64,000 nt of DNA from Nitrospira sp. (GTDB taxonomy: Bacteria; Nitrospirota; Nitrospiria; Nitrospirales; Nitrospiraceae), in assembly GCA_031315995.1 (NCBI GenBank), contig JALDRG010000017.1, positions 1-64,000 of the forward strand. Reading direction: 5' to 3'. The notes beneath the pieces were generated by a model. That model did no database searches and was not told the DNA's origin. It saw nothing but the letters and a program-made list of their open reading frames with translations. Made by a program: the position numbers and the translations under genes. Below are positions 9,527 to 19,936 of this stretch, one piece after another; the first letter of the stretch is position 1, and every line of letters begins with the position of its first letter.

Positions 9527-10561
9527 GTGGCGGGCATGATGCCATCATCCATGCACCATGTGGCGGTTATCGGAGCCGGGGCCTGGGGGACGGCGTTAGC
9601 CCGGCATCTGGCGGAGAAACAGATTCCTGTCCGTCTCTGGGCCCATGAGCCGGACGTCGTCCAGGCGATCAACGTTCGACGCGAGAATGCCCTGTATTTG
9701 CCGGGCATTCAGCTTCCGGCGACCTTATCCGCAACGAATGTGTTATCCGATGCCGTGACGAGCGCCGACTGCCTGATCTTCGCGGTGCCGTCGCATGTGG
9801 CGAGGCCGGTGTTGAGCCGGATCGGCCCATTGCTGCCGCAGCCCATCCCGTTGGTCAGCGCCACCAAGGGAATCGAAGAGGGCACGTTGGCGCTCATGAC
9901 GCAGGTTATGCAGAATGTGCTGCCTGTCCCTATGCACGGCTCGTTGCTGGTTCTGTCGGGGCCGAGTTTTGCCAGTGAGGTCAGCTATGGCAAGCCAACG
10001 GCGCTTTGTCTGGCCGGGCAGGATGCCGGAGTCGTCAAGACCATCCAGGCACTGTTCATGACACCAAGCTTTCGAGTGTATGCGGATGATGATCCGATCG
10101 GGGTACAGCTCGGCGGCGCCTTGAAAAATGTGATGGCCTTGGCTGCCGGTGTCGTCGATGGATTGGATCTCGGCCATAACGCTCGCGCCGCTCTCATTAC
10201 GCGTGGCTTGGCCGAAATGATTCGGTTGGGTGTGGCGATGGGTGCTGATCCGCGAACCTTTTACGGTCTGTCCGGTGTCGGGGATCTCATCTTGACCTGT
10301 ACCGGGCCCTTGAGCCGCAATCACTCAGTGGGAGTGCGATTGGGCAAGGGGGAACGTCTGCAGGATATTCTCGCGAGCATGCAGGCGGTGGCGGAAGGTG
10401 TGCGCACGGCAAAAGCAGCGCTGGATCTCGCGATACGATGTGGCGTGGATATGCCGATCGTGCAGGAAGTCAACGCGGTGCTCTTTGCCGATAAGTCCTG
10501 CCGCCAGGCGGTCGGCGATCTGATGGAGCGAGAAGCCAAGGGGGAGAAAAGCTCGTCATGA
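9527..10561 (+). CDS. gpsA: NAD(P)H-dependent glycerol-3-phosphate dehydrogenase
   Basis: VIGAGAWGTALARHLA, SATKGIE, LSGPSFA, LKNVMALAAGVVDGLDLGHNARAALITRGLAEM motifs. Confidence 0.97.
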   Translation: MAGMMPSSMHHVAVIGAGAWGTALARHLAEKQIPVRLWAHEPDVVQAINVRRENALYLPGIQLPATLSATNVLSDAVTSADCLIFAVPSHVARPVLSRIGPLLPQPIPLVSATKGIEEGTLALMTQVMQNVLPVPMHGSLLVLSGPSFASEVSYGKPTALCLAGQDAGVVKTIQALFMTPSFRVYADDDPIGVQLGGALKNVMALAAGVVDGLDLGHNARAALITRGLAEMIRLGVAMGADPRTFYGLSGVGDLILTCTGPLSRNHSVGVRLGKGERLQDILASMQAVAEGVRTAKAALDLAIRCGVDMPIVQEVNAVLFADKSCRQAVGDLMEREAKGEKSSS

Positions 10562-11331
10562 ATCAGGACCAGTTGCAGGCGTTGCTCACCAAGGTTCAGC
10601 GGGGCGCCATCGCCGTGCCGGATGCGCTCCACCAGTTGCGAACGATGCCCTATGAAAATCTTGGTTTTGCCTCGCTCGATCATCATCGGGCGCTTCGACA
10701 GGGATTTCCGGAAGTGATCTTTTGCGAAGGAAAGACCGTGCCTCAGGTGGTGGCCATTGCCAAGACCTTGTTGCGGAAGAATAACTCCTTGCTGGCCACG
10801 CGAGTGGAGCCGTCGGTCGCGCGGGCACTGCTGCGGGTCAGCAAACGAGCGGTCTATCATGAGGCGGCGCGTGTCGTGGCCATTGCGCCACCCAAACTGG
10901 TGCGTCGAGGATCCGTGTTGATTATCACCGCCGGCACCGCCGACATTCCCGTGGCTGAGGAGGCGCGGGTGACGGCTGATATCATGGGCAGCCGGACCGA
11001 CACCTTGTACGATGTGGGGGTGGCCGGACTTCATCGCCTGCTCGGCCAACAGGAGCGATTGCATGGGGCCCGGGTACTCATCGTGGTGGCCGGGATGGAT
11101 GGCGTGCTTCCGAGCGTCGTCGGTGGACTGGTCCGGCAACCGGTGATTGCGGTGCCGACCAGCCGGGGATATGGCGCGCACTTCGGCGGGTTGGCCGCAT
11201 TGTTGACCATGCTGAATTCCTGCGCGGCCGGGGTCGGCGTGATGAACATCGACAACGGCTTTGGCGCCGGTTGCCTGGCGCATCGGATCAACATGGTGGG
11301 CGAAGCGTCGTGTGACGCGCAGATAGGCTGA
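10558..11331 (+). CDS. larB: Nickel pincer cofactor biosynthesis protein LarB
   Basis: DHHRALRQGFPEVIFCEGKT, ITAGTADIPVAEEA, VVAGMDGVLPSVVGGLV motifs (AIRC-like domain); overlaps gpsA by 4 nt. Confidence 0.92.
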   Translation: MNQDQLQALLTKVQRGAIAVPDALHQLRTMPYENLGFASLDHHRALRQGFPEVIFCEGKTVPQVVAIAKTLLRKNNSLLATRVEPSVARALLRVSKRAVYHEAARVVAIAPPKLVRRGSVLIITAGTADIPVAEEARVTADIMGSRTDTLYDVGVAGLHRLLGQQERLHGARVLIVVAGMDGVLPSVVGGLVRQPVIAVPTSRGYGAHFGGLAALLTMLNSCAAGVGVMNIDNGFGAGCLAHRINMVGEASCDAQIG

Positions 11332-11363
11332 ATGGGAGGGGTCGGTGCTGTTTCTTCGATGAA

Positions 11364-11933
11364 TCAGTTCTGAACGACGAACTTGCCTCGTTTGGGCCAC
11401 GACAACATCTGCGTGCGTTGGCCTTTCTCACCGTTGCTCAGTAGTTTGACCCGCACTTCATATTCATAAGACCCGACCGGGACCTGCTGTTTGTTGTGGT
11501 CCAACCCGTCCCACACCAGGTCCACGTGCACATGCTTGCGCGGCGTTTCTCCTGCCGCGCTGGGGTCCGTTTGGACATGCTCATTGACCGGCTGCCGAAT
11601 CGAAAGGAAGCGTAGCGAGGTCATGGAGGAGGAGGTGACGAGAGCCGAGACCTCCAGCATGAGTTGTTCGTCGACTTCCTTGGGCAATTGCACCGTGGCG
11701 ATGAAATGAAAGGGCCCGTCCTGCGGACGATAGGGCATCGGTGCGGCTTGCAATGCGAGAATTTTCAGGTCCGGTTCCGGGCGCGGGACACTGCTTTTCT
11801 TTTTGGCCTTGGCCAGGGCGTCCGTGCCTAGTCCCAGCAAGAAGAGGCCGCTCAGCACGAGCAATAGGCCGAGCCGGATTCCATTCGCGGCGCGCCGGAC
11901 GATGGTATGGATGGATGATGTTGAATTGATCAT
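11364..11933 (-). CDS. Hypothetical exported protein
   Basis: 190 codons with N-terminal TM/signal segment (LGLLLVLSGLFLLGLGTDALA). Confidence 0.65.
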   Translation of the reverse strand: MINSTSSIHTIVRRAANGIRLGLLLVLSGLFLLGLGTDALAKAKKKSSVPRPEPDLKILALQAAPMPYRPQDGPFHFIATVQLPKEVDEQLMLEVSALVTSSSMTSLRFLSIRQPVNEHVQTDPSAAGETPRKHVHVDLVWDGLDHNKQQVPVGSYEYEVRVKLLSNGEKGQRTQMLSWPKRGKFVVQN

Positions 11934-12082
11934 GGGTGTCGGTGCCGCACGGAGCAGGCCGGTGAACTGGTCGAATGCGTCTCTTCATTGGGGATAACAC
12001 AGCGTCGCAAGGCTGTCAACGAACGAGCCGAATGATTGCTGTCTGGATGCGGCTCCGGTAAGATGCCGCTCGCTCGCACCCG

Positions 12083-13312
12083 ATGACGAAACGTAGGAGT
12101 CACGTGGCCACGCATCTTCATTTCGACTGTTTCTCCGGCATCAGCGGTGACATGATCCTGGGCGCGTTGGTCGATGCGGGATTGCCCTTCAAGGATCTCG
12201 TGCGCGGCCTTGCGCTGCTGCGGATCGACGGGTTTCGTCTGACGCGGAAGCGGGTCGAGCGCGGGGCGCTCACGGCGACAAAAGTCGATGTGCTGATCGA
12301 GAAGGGCTTTCGCGCGCCGCTGACGTTGGCGCAAATCGGCCGGATTCTTCTCAAGAGCGGCTTGCCGCCGGTTGTCAAAGAACGGAGCCAGGCAGTGTTC
12401 GATGTGCTGGCTGATGCCGAGGGAACGGCCCACGGAGTCGAACCGGCGCATGTGCATTTTCACGAAGTCGGCGTGATCGATTCGTTCGTGGATGTGGTCG
12501 GCGGAGTCTTGGGTTGGCATCTCCTGGGCGTCCAGCATGTGACGGCCTCCGCGATCAATGTGGGGTCCGGCACGCTTACGTCTGCCCACGGATCGTTGCC
12601 CGTGCCGGGTCCGGCTGTGGCTGCCTTGGCGGTGGGGCTGCCGATCTATGCCGAGGGACCTCAACGAGAGCTCGCCACACCGACCGGGGTGGCGTTGCTG
12701 CGAACCCTGGCCACAGAATTCGGTCGCTTGCCTTCGATGCGGGTCGGCAAGGTGGGGTATGGGGCGGGAACCGCTGATCCGGCGCAGTGGCCCAATGTGC
12801 TACGCGTGTTTGTCGGCGAAGAAGTGGCCGACGCAGGGTCGGTGGAAGCGATCGTGGAGTTGCAGACGAACATTGATGACTTGAATCCGCAGGTTTACGA
12901 GACCGTGTTCGATCGGGTGTTCGCCGCGGGAGCGGTGGATGCGACCCTGGCGCCGATCACGATGAAAAAGGGAAGGCCGGGGAATATGCTCTCCGTATTG
13001 GCTCCACGGGAGAAGGTGGAGGCCGTGCTGGCGGTCTTGTTCGCCGACACGACGGCGCTCGGTGTTCGGACGCACGAGGTGCAGCGACGGGTGTTGCCGC
13101 GTCGGTTTGTCTCGGTGCAGGTCCATGGCCAGGACGTGCGGATCAAGCTGGCCGACCTTCAGCCGGGTCAAAGCAAGGCCGCTCCCGAGTATGAGGATTG
13201 TAAGCGTATTGCCGAACAGAGCGGGCGTCCGGTGAAAGATATTCTGGCAGAGGCCCTGTCGGCGTATCAGCAGCAAGCCCGAATCGGGAAAAAAGGAAAA
13301 GGGCGCAAGTGA
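12083..13312 (+). CDS. larC: Nickel pincer cofactor biosynthesis protein LarC
   Basis: HLHFDCFSGISGDMILGALVDAG, HFHEVGVIDSFVDVVG, NIDDLNPQVYE, MKKGRPGNMLSVLAP motifs. Confidence 0.95.
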   Translation: MTKRRSHVATHLHFDCFSGISGDMILGALVDAGLPFKDLVRGLALLRIDGFRLTRKRVERGALTATKVDVLIEKGFRAPLTLAQIGRILLKSGLPPVVKERSQAVFDVLADAEGTAHGVEPAHVHFHEVGVIDSFVDVVGGVLGWHLLGVQHVTASAINVGSGTLTSAHGSLPVPGPAVAALAVGLPIYAEGPQRELATPTGVALLRTLATEFGRLPSMRVGKVGYGAGTADPAQWPNVLRVFVGEEVADAGSVEAIVELQTNIDDLNPQVYETVFDRVFAAGAVDATLAPITMKKGRPGNMLSVLAPREKVEAVLAVLFADTTALGVRTHEVQRRVLPRRFVSVQVHGQDVRIKLADLQPGQSKAAPEYEDCKRIAEQSGRPVKDILAEALSAYQQQARIGKKGKGRK

Positions 13313-13367
13313 AGACAGCCACCGCCGCTGCCTCGCTGTCCCGAGCAGACTCCCTGCGGGGCCGTTT

Positions 13368-14384
13368 GTGACGATCCTGCTCTATGTAGGATTGTTTGTG
13401 GCCTCGGTCGTCATCACCCTGACGGGGTGCCATCTCTTCACGAACGGAATCGAGTGGCTCGGAAAACGCCTGAATATCTCTGAAGGCGCGGTCGGGAGCG
13501 TCTTCGCAGCGGTCGGAACGACCCTCCCGGAAACGTCAATTCCGATCATCGCCATTTTCTTCGGGGCCGGGCGAGAGCAGATGGAAGTTGGTCTGGGCGC
13601 CATTCTCGGCGCGCCGTTCATGCTCAGCACGCTGGTCCTGCCCATTCTCGCGCTGTTGTTGCTGCTCTACGCGAAGCTCGGTAAACGGACGGCGACCTTT
13701 AAGCTCAATTACGGCGAAGTCCGGGTCGATATCAGCTTCTTCCTCATCAGTTATGTGCTGGCATTGATCTGCGCGATGATTCCTTCACGGCTGTTTCATG
13801 CCGCCGTCGCCGTGGTGCTGCTGGGGATGTACGTCTATTACATGAAGCTCAAATTTTCGGCGGAAGATGAGGAAGCGGAAGGAGGCAGTGATCTCGAACC
13901 CCTGTTGTTCGCCCGCCGGTCTTCTTCCCGCCCCTCTTATCTGGTGATCGGAGCACAGGGACTCGTGGGGTTGCTGGGGTTGGTCGGCGGAGCCCATCTA
14001 TTTGTGACGGCGGCGAACTCGATTTCATCGGAAATGCAGGTATCGCCACTGATCCTCTCGTTGTTGATCGCTCCGTTGGCCACTGAACTGCCTGAGATGT
14101 CGAATAGCTTTCTCTGGCTGTACCGCAAGAAAGATCGCCTGGCGGTCGGAAACGTGACCGGTGCGATGGTGTTTCAGGGTACGTTTCCCGTCTCTGTCGG
14201 TTTGCTCGGCACTGAATGGACCCTGGGGGCGACGGCGCTGGCCACGATGGTGCTCGCCGTCGTCGCGATGGGATTCAGCCTGCTTCAGGCGGTCTGGTCC
14301 GGGCATTGGCGGCCCTGGTTGCTCAGCGGCAGTGCGCTGCTGTACCTTGGGTACACATTCTTCTTGTATATGCATGGCTCGTAA
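13368..14384 (+). CDS. Sodium/calcium exchanger family (CaCA) membrane protein
   Basis: GSVFAAVGTTLPETSIPI and PLATELPEMSNSFLWLYRKKDRLAVGNVTGAMVFQ alpha-repeat motifs, about 10 TM. Confidence 0.85.
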   Translation: MTILLYVGLFVASVVITLTGCHLFTNGIEWLGKRLNISEGAVGSVFAAVGTTLPETSIPIIAIFFGAGREQMEVGLGAILGAPFMLSTLVLPILALLLLLYAKLGKRTATFKLNYGEVRVDISFFLISYVLALICAMIPSRLFHAAVAVVLLGMYVYYMKLKFSAEDEEAEGGSDLEPLLFARRSSSRPSYLVIGAQGLVGLLGLVGGAHLFVTAANSISSEMQVSPLILSLLIAPLATELPEMSNSFLWLYRKKDRLAVGNVTGAMVFQGTFPVSVGLLGTEWTLGATALATMVLAVVAMGFSLLQAVWSGHWRPWLLSGSALLYLGYTFFLYMHGS

Positions 14385-15444
14385 CAACACCATCACTCGT
14401 CGCTCGGCAACGGCCAAACGGGGGGCTGCACGTCCCCTGCTGGGCCTTACCATGGGAGATCCGGCCGGGATCGGACCGGAGGTGATTGCTAAGGCCTTGG
14501 CCGACAAGGCCCTGACACGCCTCTGTTGCCCGGTCGTCATCGGATCTCGCCACGTCATGGAGCGGACGATCGCCTGGTTGAAGCTGCCCTTGCAGGTGGT
14601 GGAGTTCCAGCCGACGGATACCATGCGGGTAAAGGCCGGACAGGTGGCGGTGGCGGACCCGCTGGAGGGCCCATTACCGAAGTTTCGAATGGGTGTGGCC
14701 ACGGCGGTGACGGGTGCCGCCTCCATCGCGTGCATCAAGCGGGCGGTCGAATTGGCGCAGGCGGGGAGCCTGGACGGGATCGTCACGGCGCCCATCAACA
14801 AAGAAGCGATGAACATGGCCGGGTATCACTATCCGGGGCATACGGAGCTGTTGGCGGAGCTGACCCAGACCAAAGAGTTCGGCATGATGATTGTCGGCGG
14901 GCCGCTGAAAATCATGTTCACCACCACGCATGTGGCGATTCACGCGCTCTCTCCGTTGCTGACTACGGACCGGATCGCGAAGGCAATCCGTCTTGCCCAT
15001 CTTGGCCTGACGAAGTATTTCGGGATTGCGCGGCCCAGGATCGGCGTGGCGGCCTTGAATCCGCATGCCGGCGAACATGGCCTGTTCGGCAATGAGGAGG
15101 CGACCAGCATCGCTCCGGCCGTGCGACTGGCCAGGGCCTCCGGCATCAAGGCCAGTGATCCGCTCCCCGCCGACACATTGTTCGGAAAGGCGGCCCGAGG
15201 CGCGTATGATGGGGTGGTGGCGATGTATCACGATCAAGGGCTCATCCCTCTCAAGTTGGTCGCCTTCGGGACCTGCGTGAATCTAACCGTCGGCCTGCCG
15301 ATTATCCGGACCTCAGTGGATCATGGGACAGCCTACGATATTGCTGGCAAAGGAATTGCCGAACATGGGAGTCTGCTGGAGGCCGTGAAGGTGGCGGCCC
15401 GTCTGGCCAAGTCCTGGTCACCGGTCAAACAAACGTCCCGATAG
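14374..15444 (+). CDS. pdxA: 4-hydroxythreonine-4-phosphate dehydrogenase PdxA
   Basis: LGLTMGDPAGIGPEV, GYHYPGHTELLAELT, AALNPHAGEHGLFGNEE, YDGVVAMYHDQGLIPLKLV motifs; ATG at 14374 chosen over longer ORF. Confidence 0.96.
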   Translation: MARNNTITRRSATAKRGAARPLLGLTMGDPAGIGPEVIAKALADKALTRLCCPVVIGSRHVMERTIAWLKLPLQVVEFQPTDTMRVKAGQVAVADPLEGPLPKFRMGVATAVTGAASIACIKRAVELAQAGSLDGIVTAPINKEAMNMAGYHYPGHTELLAELTQTKEFGMMIVGGPLKIMFTTTHVAIHALSPLLTTDRIAKAIRLAHLGLTKYFGIARPRIGVAALNPHAGEHGLFGNEEATSIAPAVRLARASGIKASDPLPADTLFGKAARGAYDGVVAMYHDQGLIPLKLVAFGTCVNLTVGLPIIRTSVDHGTAYDIAGKGIAEHGSLLEAVKVAARLAKSWSPVKQTSR

Positions 15445-15462
15445 GAAAGAGGAGTCACGTTC

Positions 15463-15783
15463 ATGGCAGATATAGGACCTCCCGCGGCGACGATGATCGA
15501 TCAGCAAGTGAAGGAGTTGGATGCCATCGCGAAACGGGCTGTTCAAGACTTCAATACCACCTTAGGCGCTGAGCGCATGGGGCATTGGAAGACGCGCACG
15601 GTAGCCTTGCTCCAGCAACATGCCGGACAAAAGGAGGCGGATGAGCTGGCGCGAAAAAATCCCGGTATCGCCTTCACCAACGACCTGATCGAAGAGTTCA
15701 CCGATGAGGTGGAATGTTATCGGTCTTTTCTCGTGACGCTCGCCAAACGCCTTCGGACAGCGGCCCCTCCGGCCGCCGGATAG
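15463..15783 (+). CDS. Conserved hypothetical small protein
   Basis: 106 aa ORF between pdxA and rsmA with short intergenic gaps and AAAGAGGAG-like RBS. Confidence 0.6.
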   Translation: MADIGPPAATMIDQQVKELDAIAKRAVQDFNTTLGAERMGHWKTRTVALLQQHAGQKEADELARKNPGIAFTNDLIEEFTDEVECYRSFLVTLAKRLRTAAPPAAG

Positions 15784-15799
15784 AAAGCCGCGCGAGATC

Positions 15800-16603
15800 A
15801 TGGCTCCCTCTTTTCCTCCAGCCCTGAAGCGACTCGGTCAGAATTTCCTCATTGATCCGAACATCGTCCGCAAGATCGTGTCCCTGGCGGCGCTTCGCTC
15901 GGACGACACCGTGCTGGAAATCGGGCCGGGCCGGGGTGCGCTGACGGCCGGCTTGTGCGCCGAAGCGGGGCGGGTCATTGCGGTTGAAATCGACCCGCAG
16001 TTGCAGCCCCATCTGCAGGAGAGTCTCGGCCATTGCCGCAACTTGGACCTTCGGATCGGGGATGCGCTGGCCTTTCCATTTGAGAGTCTGCCGTCGCGTA
16101 CGGTGGTGGTGGCGAACCTCCCGTACTATGTCTCCACGCCGATTTTGTTTGCCCTGCTCGATGCACGCGCTCATCTCGATCGTATGGTGCTGATGCTGCA
16201 AACGGAAGTGGCGCTCAGGCTGGCAGCCAAACCGAACGGCGAGGACTACGGGGTGCTCTCGGTGTTGACCCAGGAGGCGGCGGAGGTGGAGGTTGCCTTC
16301 CGTGTGTCTGCGAATTGTTTTCGTCCTCGTCCGACCGTCGGATCAGCGGTTGTCCACCTCGCGATCAAACCGCAAGAGGGGTTCGATCCGGTCCGTCACG
16401 AACGATTCAGGCGACTGGTACGAGCGTCGTTTGCCCATCGCCGCAAGACGCTGATGAATTCTCTACGCGATGAAGGGTATCCTCCGGACCAGATCTCCCG
16501 AGCGACAGAGACGGCCGGCGTGGCGCCCCAAGCCAGAGCGGAGATGCTCACATTGGACGAGTATCAATCCCTCTTGCGCGCATTTGATCGCCATCCGGGG
16601 TGA
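15800..16603 (+). CDS. rsmA: 16S rRNA (adenine1518-N6/adenine1519-N6)-dimethyltransferase
   Basis: LGQNFLIDPNIVRKIV, VLEIGPGRGALT, VVANLPYYVSTPI, FVFAHRRKTLMNSL-like C-terminus. Confidence 0.96.
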   Translation: MAPSFPPALKRLGQNFLIDPNIVRKIVSLAALRSDDTVLEIGPGRGALTAGLCAEAGRVIAVEIDPQLQPHLQESLGHCRNLDLRIGDALAFPFESLPSRTVVVANLPYYVSTPILFALLDARAHLDRMVLMLQTEVALRLAAKPNGEDYGVLSVLTQEAAEVEVAFRVSANCFRPRPTVGSAVVHLAIKPQEGFDPVRHERFRRLVRASFAHRRKTLMNSLRDEGYPPDQISRATETAGVAPQARAEMLTLDEYQSLLRAFDRHPG

Positions 16604-16702
16604 CCCTGGGCGCTGTGAGCGGGAATAGGCCCGGCGTCATTGGCTTGCGCGACATTGCCCCTTTGTTTGAAAAGGCGTTTTCCCTGTGCTACGATCCGCC
16701 GC

Positions 16703-19132
16703 ATGGGTGTATCCACCACGGCAAAGCGCGGTGACGCCCGCTCAGCTCCTTCCCGTGCCTCTCATGTGAAGCGCGAAGTGATCGGGGTCCTCCTGATCGC
16801 AGTCGGACTCTTGATCCTGCTCAGTCTGGTGTCGTTCGTTCCCGGCGACGCCAAATCGATGGCGGCATCCGGAGCAGCCGGCCATCAGCCCAAAAACATG
16901 ATCGGGTCGGTGGGGGCGATGTCGGCGGCCGCCTGTTTTTTCATGGTCGGCGGCGCCGCCTATCTCTTTCCGATTCTGCTCGGACTGCTCGGTGCGCGCT
17001 GTTTCACGCCTCTCCCTCTCACCATGCGACTCAGGAATGCCGGGAGCGGCTTGGCGGCCATGGTGTTCTTGAGCGCGCTGCTCCATTTGGAAGTGACGGC
17101 CGTTCCGACGATTTCCAGCGGATGGGTCAATCGTGGTTTGGCCGGCGGGATCATCGGCCAGGTGTTGGCCGATGGGATCCGATCATATTTTGCCACCACC
17201 GGCGCGCATATTGTGATTCTCACCGGCCTGATGGTGGCGCTCCTGTTTACGGTGCCTGTATCGCTGACGGTGCTGGTGCAGCGGCTTCCGGATTGGTGGA
17301 GGGCCGCGCGTGAGCGGGTGGCCGGGCTGTTGCCGGAGTGGCCGGCAAAGCAGGAGGATGCGCCGAAGCGACCCCGTGAAAAACGGCCGCGTGTGTCGCG
17401 CGAGGCGGGAGAGCAGGAGTTCGATCGCGAGGTGCAAGTGGTGGCCGAAGCGGTGGAGCAGATCGCCGTTCCCGTAATTCCTCCCAAAATTCAGCCTCCG
17501 ATGAAGGTAGAAAAGCGAACGGTCTCCGCGGAAGAGCCGGCAGCGGTGGCGACGAGTCCTTCCGTATCGGACGGGTACGTGTTGCCGGACCCGCAGGAAT
17601 TGCTGAGCGATCCCTCCGGTCCCCTCGCCCGTTTGAGCGACGATGAACTGAAGCTCCAATCCGAGATTCTGACCAAAGCGCTGAAAAGTTTTGCGATTGA
17701 AGGCCGGGTGACGGAGGTGCGACCAGGGCCGGTCGTGACGATGTATGAATTCGAGCCTGCGCCGGGCACCAAGGTCGCGCGTATCGTGAATCTGGCCGAT
17801 GACCTGGCCTTGGCGCTCAAAGCCATCAGTTTGCGCATCGTGGCGCCGCTCCCCGGGAAATCGGTCGTCGGAATCGAAGTGCCGAATCCCCACCGTGAAA
17901 CGGTGTCGATGAAGGAAGTCGTCACCAGCGATTCCTTCTCCCGATCGCGTTCAAAACTCAGTCTGGCGCTGGGGAAAGATATTTTCGGCGGCGCCGTCAG
18001 CGCAGATCTGAAAACGATGCCCCACCTCCTGGTTGCCGGCGCTACCGGAGCCGGCAAGAGCGTAAGTTTAAACACGATGTTGTTGAGCATTCTGTTCAGT
18101 GCCAGGCCGGATGAAGTGAAACTGCTCCTCATCGATCCCAAAATGTTGGAGTTCCAAAGTTACGACGGCATTCCGCACTTGCTTCGTCCTGTGATCACTG
18201 ATCCCAAATCGGCGGCGCGCGGGTTGGGGTGGGTGGTCCAGGAAATGGAACGACGGTACAAGCTGCTGGCCGAGGCAGGGGTGCGCAGCATCGATGCCTA
18301 CAATCGGCGGATTGCCGAAGTGCAAGGGGCGGTGTCGGATGTGTGGCAATCCGGCAAGCCCGAGCAGGTTGAACTCACATTTCTCTCTGAAGAAGAACGG
18401 CTATCAAGGGGAGAGGATGCCGAACCGGCCGGCGACAATGGGCCGACCGCTTCGGTGCGACCGAGTCCGCCGGAGCCCCTGCCCTACATCATGGTGATGA
18501 TCGATGAGTTGGCCGACTTGATGATGGTGGCTCCGAAAGATGTGGAAGACAAAATTGCGCGGTTGGCGCAGATGGCACGCGCCTCTGGAATTCACCTCGT
18601 GCTGGCGACCCAACGACCGTCGGTCGATGTGTTGACCGGTCTCATTAAAGCCAACTTTCCGGCGCGTATCGCGTTTCAAGTCTCCTCCAAGACCGACTCT
18701 CGCACCATTCTGGATGCCAATGGGGCTGAGGCCTTGCTCGGACGCGGCGATATGTTGTATCTCGCCTCCGGGACCGGGAAATTGATGCGGATTCACGGAT
18801 CCTATGTGTCGGACGATGATGTGCGGCGGGTGGTCGAATTCGTGAAGAAACAGGCGCTGCCCTCCTACTGTCGTGAATTGCAATCGCTCAAGATCGATGA
18901 AGCGGAAGAGGAACAGGCCAAGGATGAGGTCTATGAACAAGCGAAAGACCTGGTGTTGTCGACCGGTCAGGCGTCCGCCTCCTTGATCCAACGGCGCCTG
19001 CGTGTGGGATATCCGAGGGCGGCGCGCATGATCGAGCAGATGGAGTCGGAAGGCGTGGTCGGAGCGGCAGGCCGCGATGGGCGCCGAGAGGTGTTGGGCC
19101 GTCGCGGTCCGGTCGGTGGAGATGAGGCATGA
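16703..19132 (+). CDS. ftsK: DNA translocase FtsK/SpoIIIE
   Basis: N-terminal TM segments, GATGAGKSVSLNTMLLSI Walker A, MVMIDELADLMM Walker B, C-terminal gamma winged-helix (ASASLIQRRLRVGYPRAARMIEQME). Confidence 0.95.
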   Translation: MGVSTTAKRGDARSAPSRASHVKREVIGVLLIAVGLLILLSLVSFVPGDAKSMAASGAAGHQPKNMIGSVGAMSAAACFFMVGGAAYLFPILLGLLGARCFTPLPLTMRLRNAGSGLAAMVFLSALLHLEVTAVPTISSGWVNRGLAGGIIGQVLADGIRSYFATTGAHIVILTGLMVALLFTVPVSLTVLVQRLPDWWRAARERVAGLLPEWPAKQEDAPKRPREKRPRVSREAGEQEFDREVQVVAEAVEQIAVPVIPPKIQPPMKVEKRTVSAEEPAAVATSPSVSDGYVLPDPQELLSDPSGPLARLSDDELKLQSEILTKALKSFAIEGRVTEVRPGPVVTMYEFEPAPGTKVARIVNLADDLALALKAISLRIVAPLPGKSVVGIEVPNPHRETVSMKEVVTSDSFSRSRSKLSLALGKDIFGGAVSADLKTMPHLLVAGATGAGKSVSLNTMLLSILFSARPDEVKLLLIDPKMLEFQSYDGIPHLLRPVITDPKSAARGLGWVVQEMERRYKLLAEAGVRSIDAYNRRIAEVQGAVSDVWQSGKPEQVELTFLSEEERLSRGEDAEPAGDNGPTASVRPSPPEPLPYIMVMIDELADLMMVAPKDVEDKIARLAQMARASGIHLVLATQRPSVDVLTGLIKANFPARIAFQVSSKTDSRTILDANGAEALLGRGDMLYLASGTGKLMRIHGSYVSDDDVRRVVEFVKKQALPSYCRELQSLKIDEAEEEQAKDEVYEQAKDLVLSTGQASASLIQRRLRVGYPRAARMIEQMESEGVVGAAGRDGRREVLGRRGPVGGDEA

Positions 19133-19851
19133 TGCGGATATTCTCAATCATTGCGCTACTGTGTTTGAGTGGAGGCATGGCCGTTCCTCAATCGGTGAGG
19201 GCCGATGAACAACCGGTCGACGCGCAGGTTCTGCAGGAAGTCCAAGACGTCGTGAAGAAAATTCAAGCGCGTTATGAAAAGACCAAAGATTTACAAGCCT
19301 CCTTTACTCAAAAAACAAGAATCGAAGGATTTTCCACGCCTGTGATTTCGACCGGACATTTCTATGTCAAGAAACCCGGACGTCTGCGGTGGGACTATAT
19401 CGAACCGGCGACAGAAGAAATTTACGTCAACAAAGACGACGTAAAAATGTATGTTCCTGAGCATAAGCAGGTGCTGGTCGGCAAGCTCACCTATATGGCC
19501 GCCTCCCAGGCGCCGCTGCAGTTGTTGCAAGGGATGGCCAAGTTGGATGAGGAGTTCGATATTGAGCCGACGGCGAACAAGGAGCGAGGGGCCGGGGGCA
19601 TTCTGTTGGTGTCCTTGACCCCGAAACAGGGGCGTGCCGAACCGGAGCGCGCGATTCAGAAGATCGTGATCGAAGTGCAGCCGAAGACCTACTTTCTCAG
19701 GACCATCGCGCTCTACGAGGTCAGCGGGAATGTCGCCACCTTCGAGTTTTCAGAGCTGAAGCCGAACAGCGGCCTGAAGGATGATCTATTTGATTTCAAG
19801 GCGCCGGCCGATGTAGAAATTGTGCGAGCGCCGGTGCTGAGCCGACCCTAA
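19129..19851 (+). CDS. lolA: Outer membrane lipoprotein carrier protein LolA family
   Basis: TKDLQASFTQKTRI, GHFYVKKPGRLRWDYIEP motifs; overlaps ftsK by 4 nt. Confidence 0.88.
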   Translation: MMRIFSIIALLCLSGGMAVPQSVRADEQPVDAQVLQEVQDVVKKIQARYEKTKDLQASFTQKTRIEGFSTPVISTGHFYVKKPGRLRWDYIEPATEEIYVNKDDVKMYVPEHKQVLVGKLTYMAASQAPLQLLQGMAKLDEEFDIEPTANKERGAGGILLVSLTPKQGRAEPERAIQKIVIEVQPKTYFLRTIALYEVSGNVATFEFSELKPNSGLKDDLFDFKAPADVEIVRAPVLSRP

Positions 19852-19936
19852 GAAGATGGTACAACATCCGGCGGCGTGGTCTGGGCCTCGCTGGATGTCA
19901 GTGGTGTATGATGAATCAGGATTTGGCGAGGGAGGC

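Noticed and set aside
10321-11400. 359-aa minus-strand ORF over gpsA/larB
   Set aside because: Antisense shadow of clear gpsA and larB; His/Arg/Gln-rich low-complexity composition
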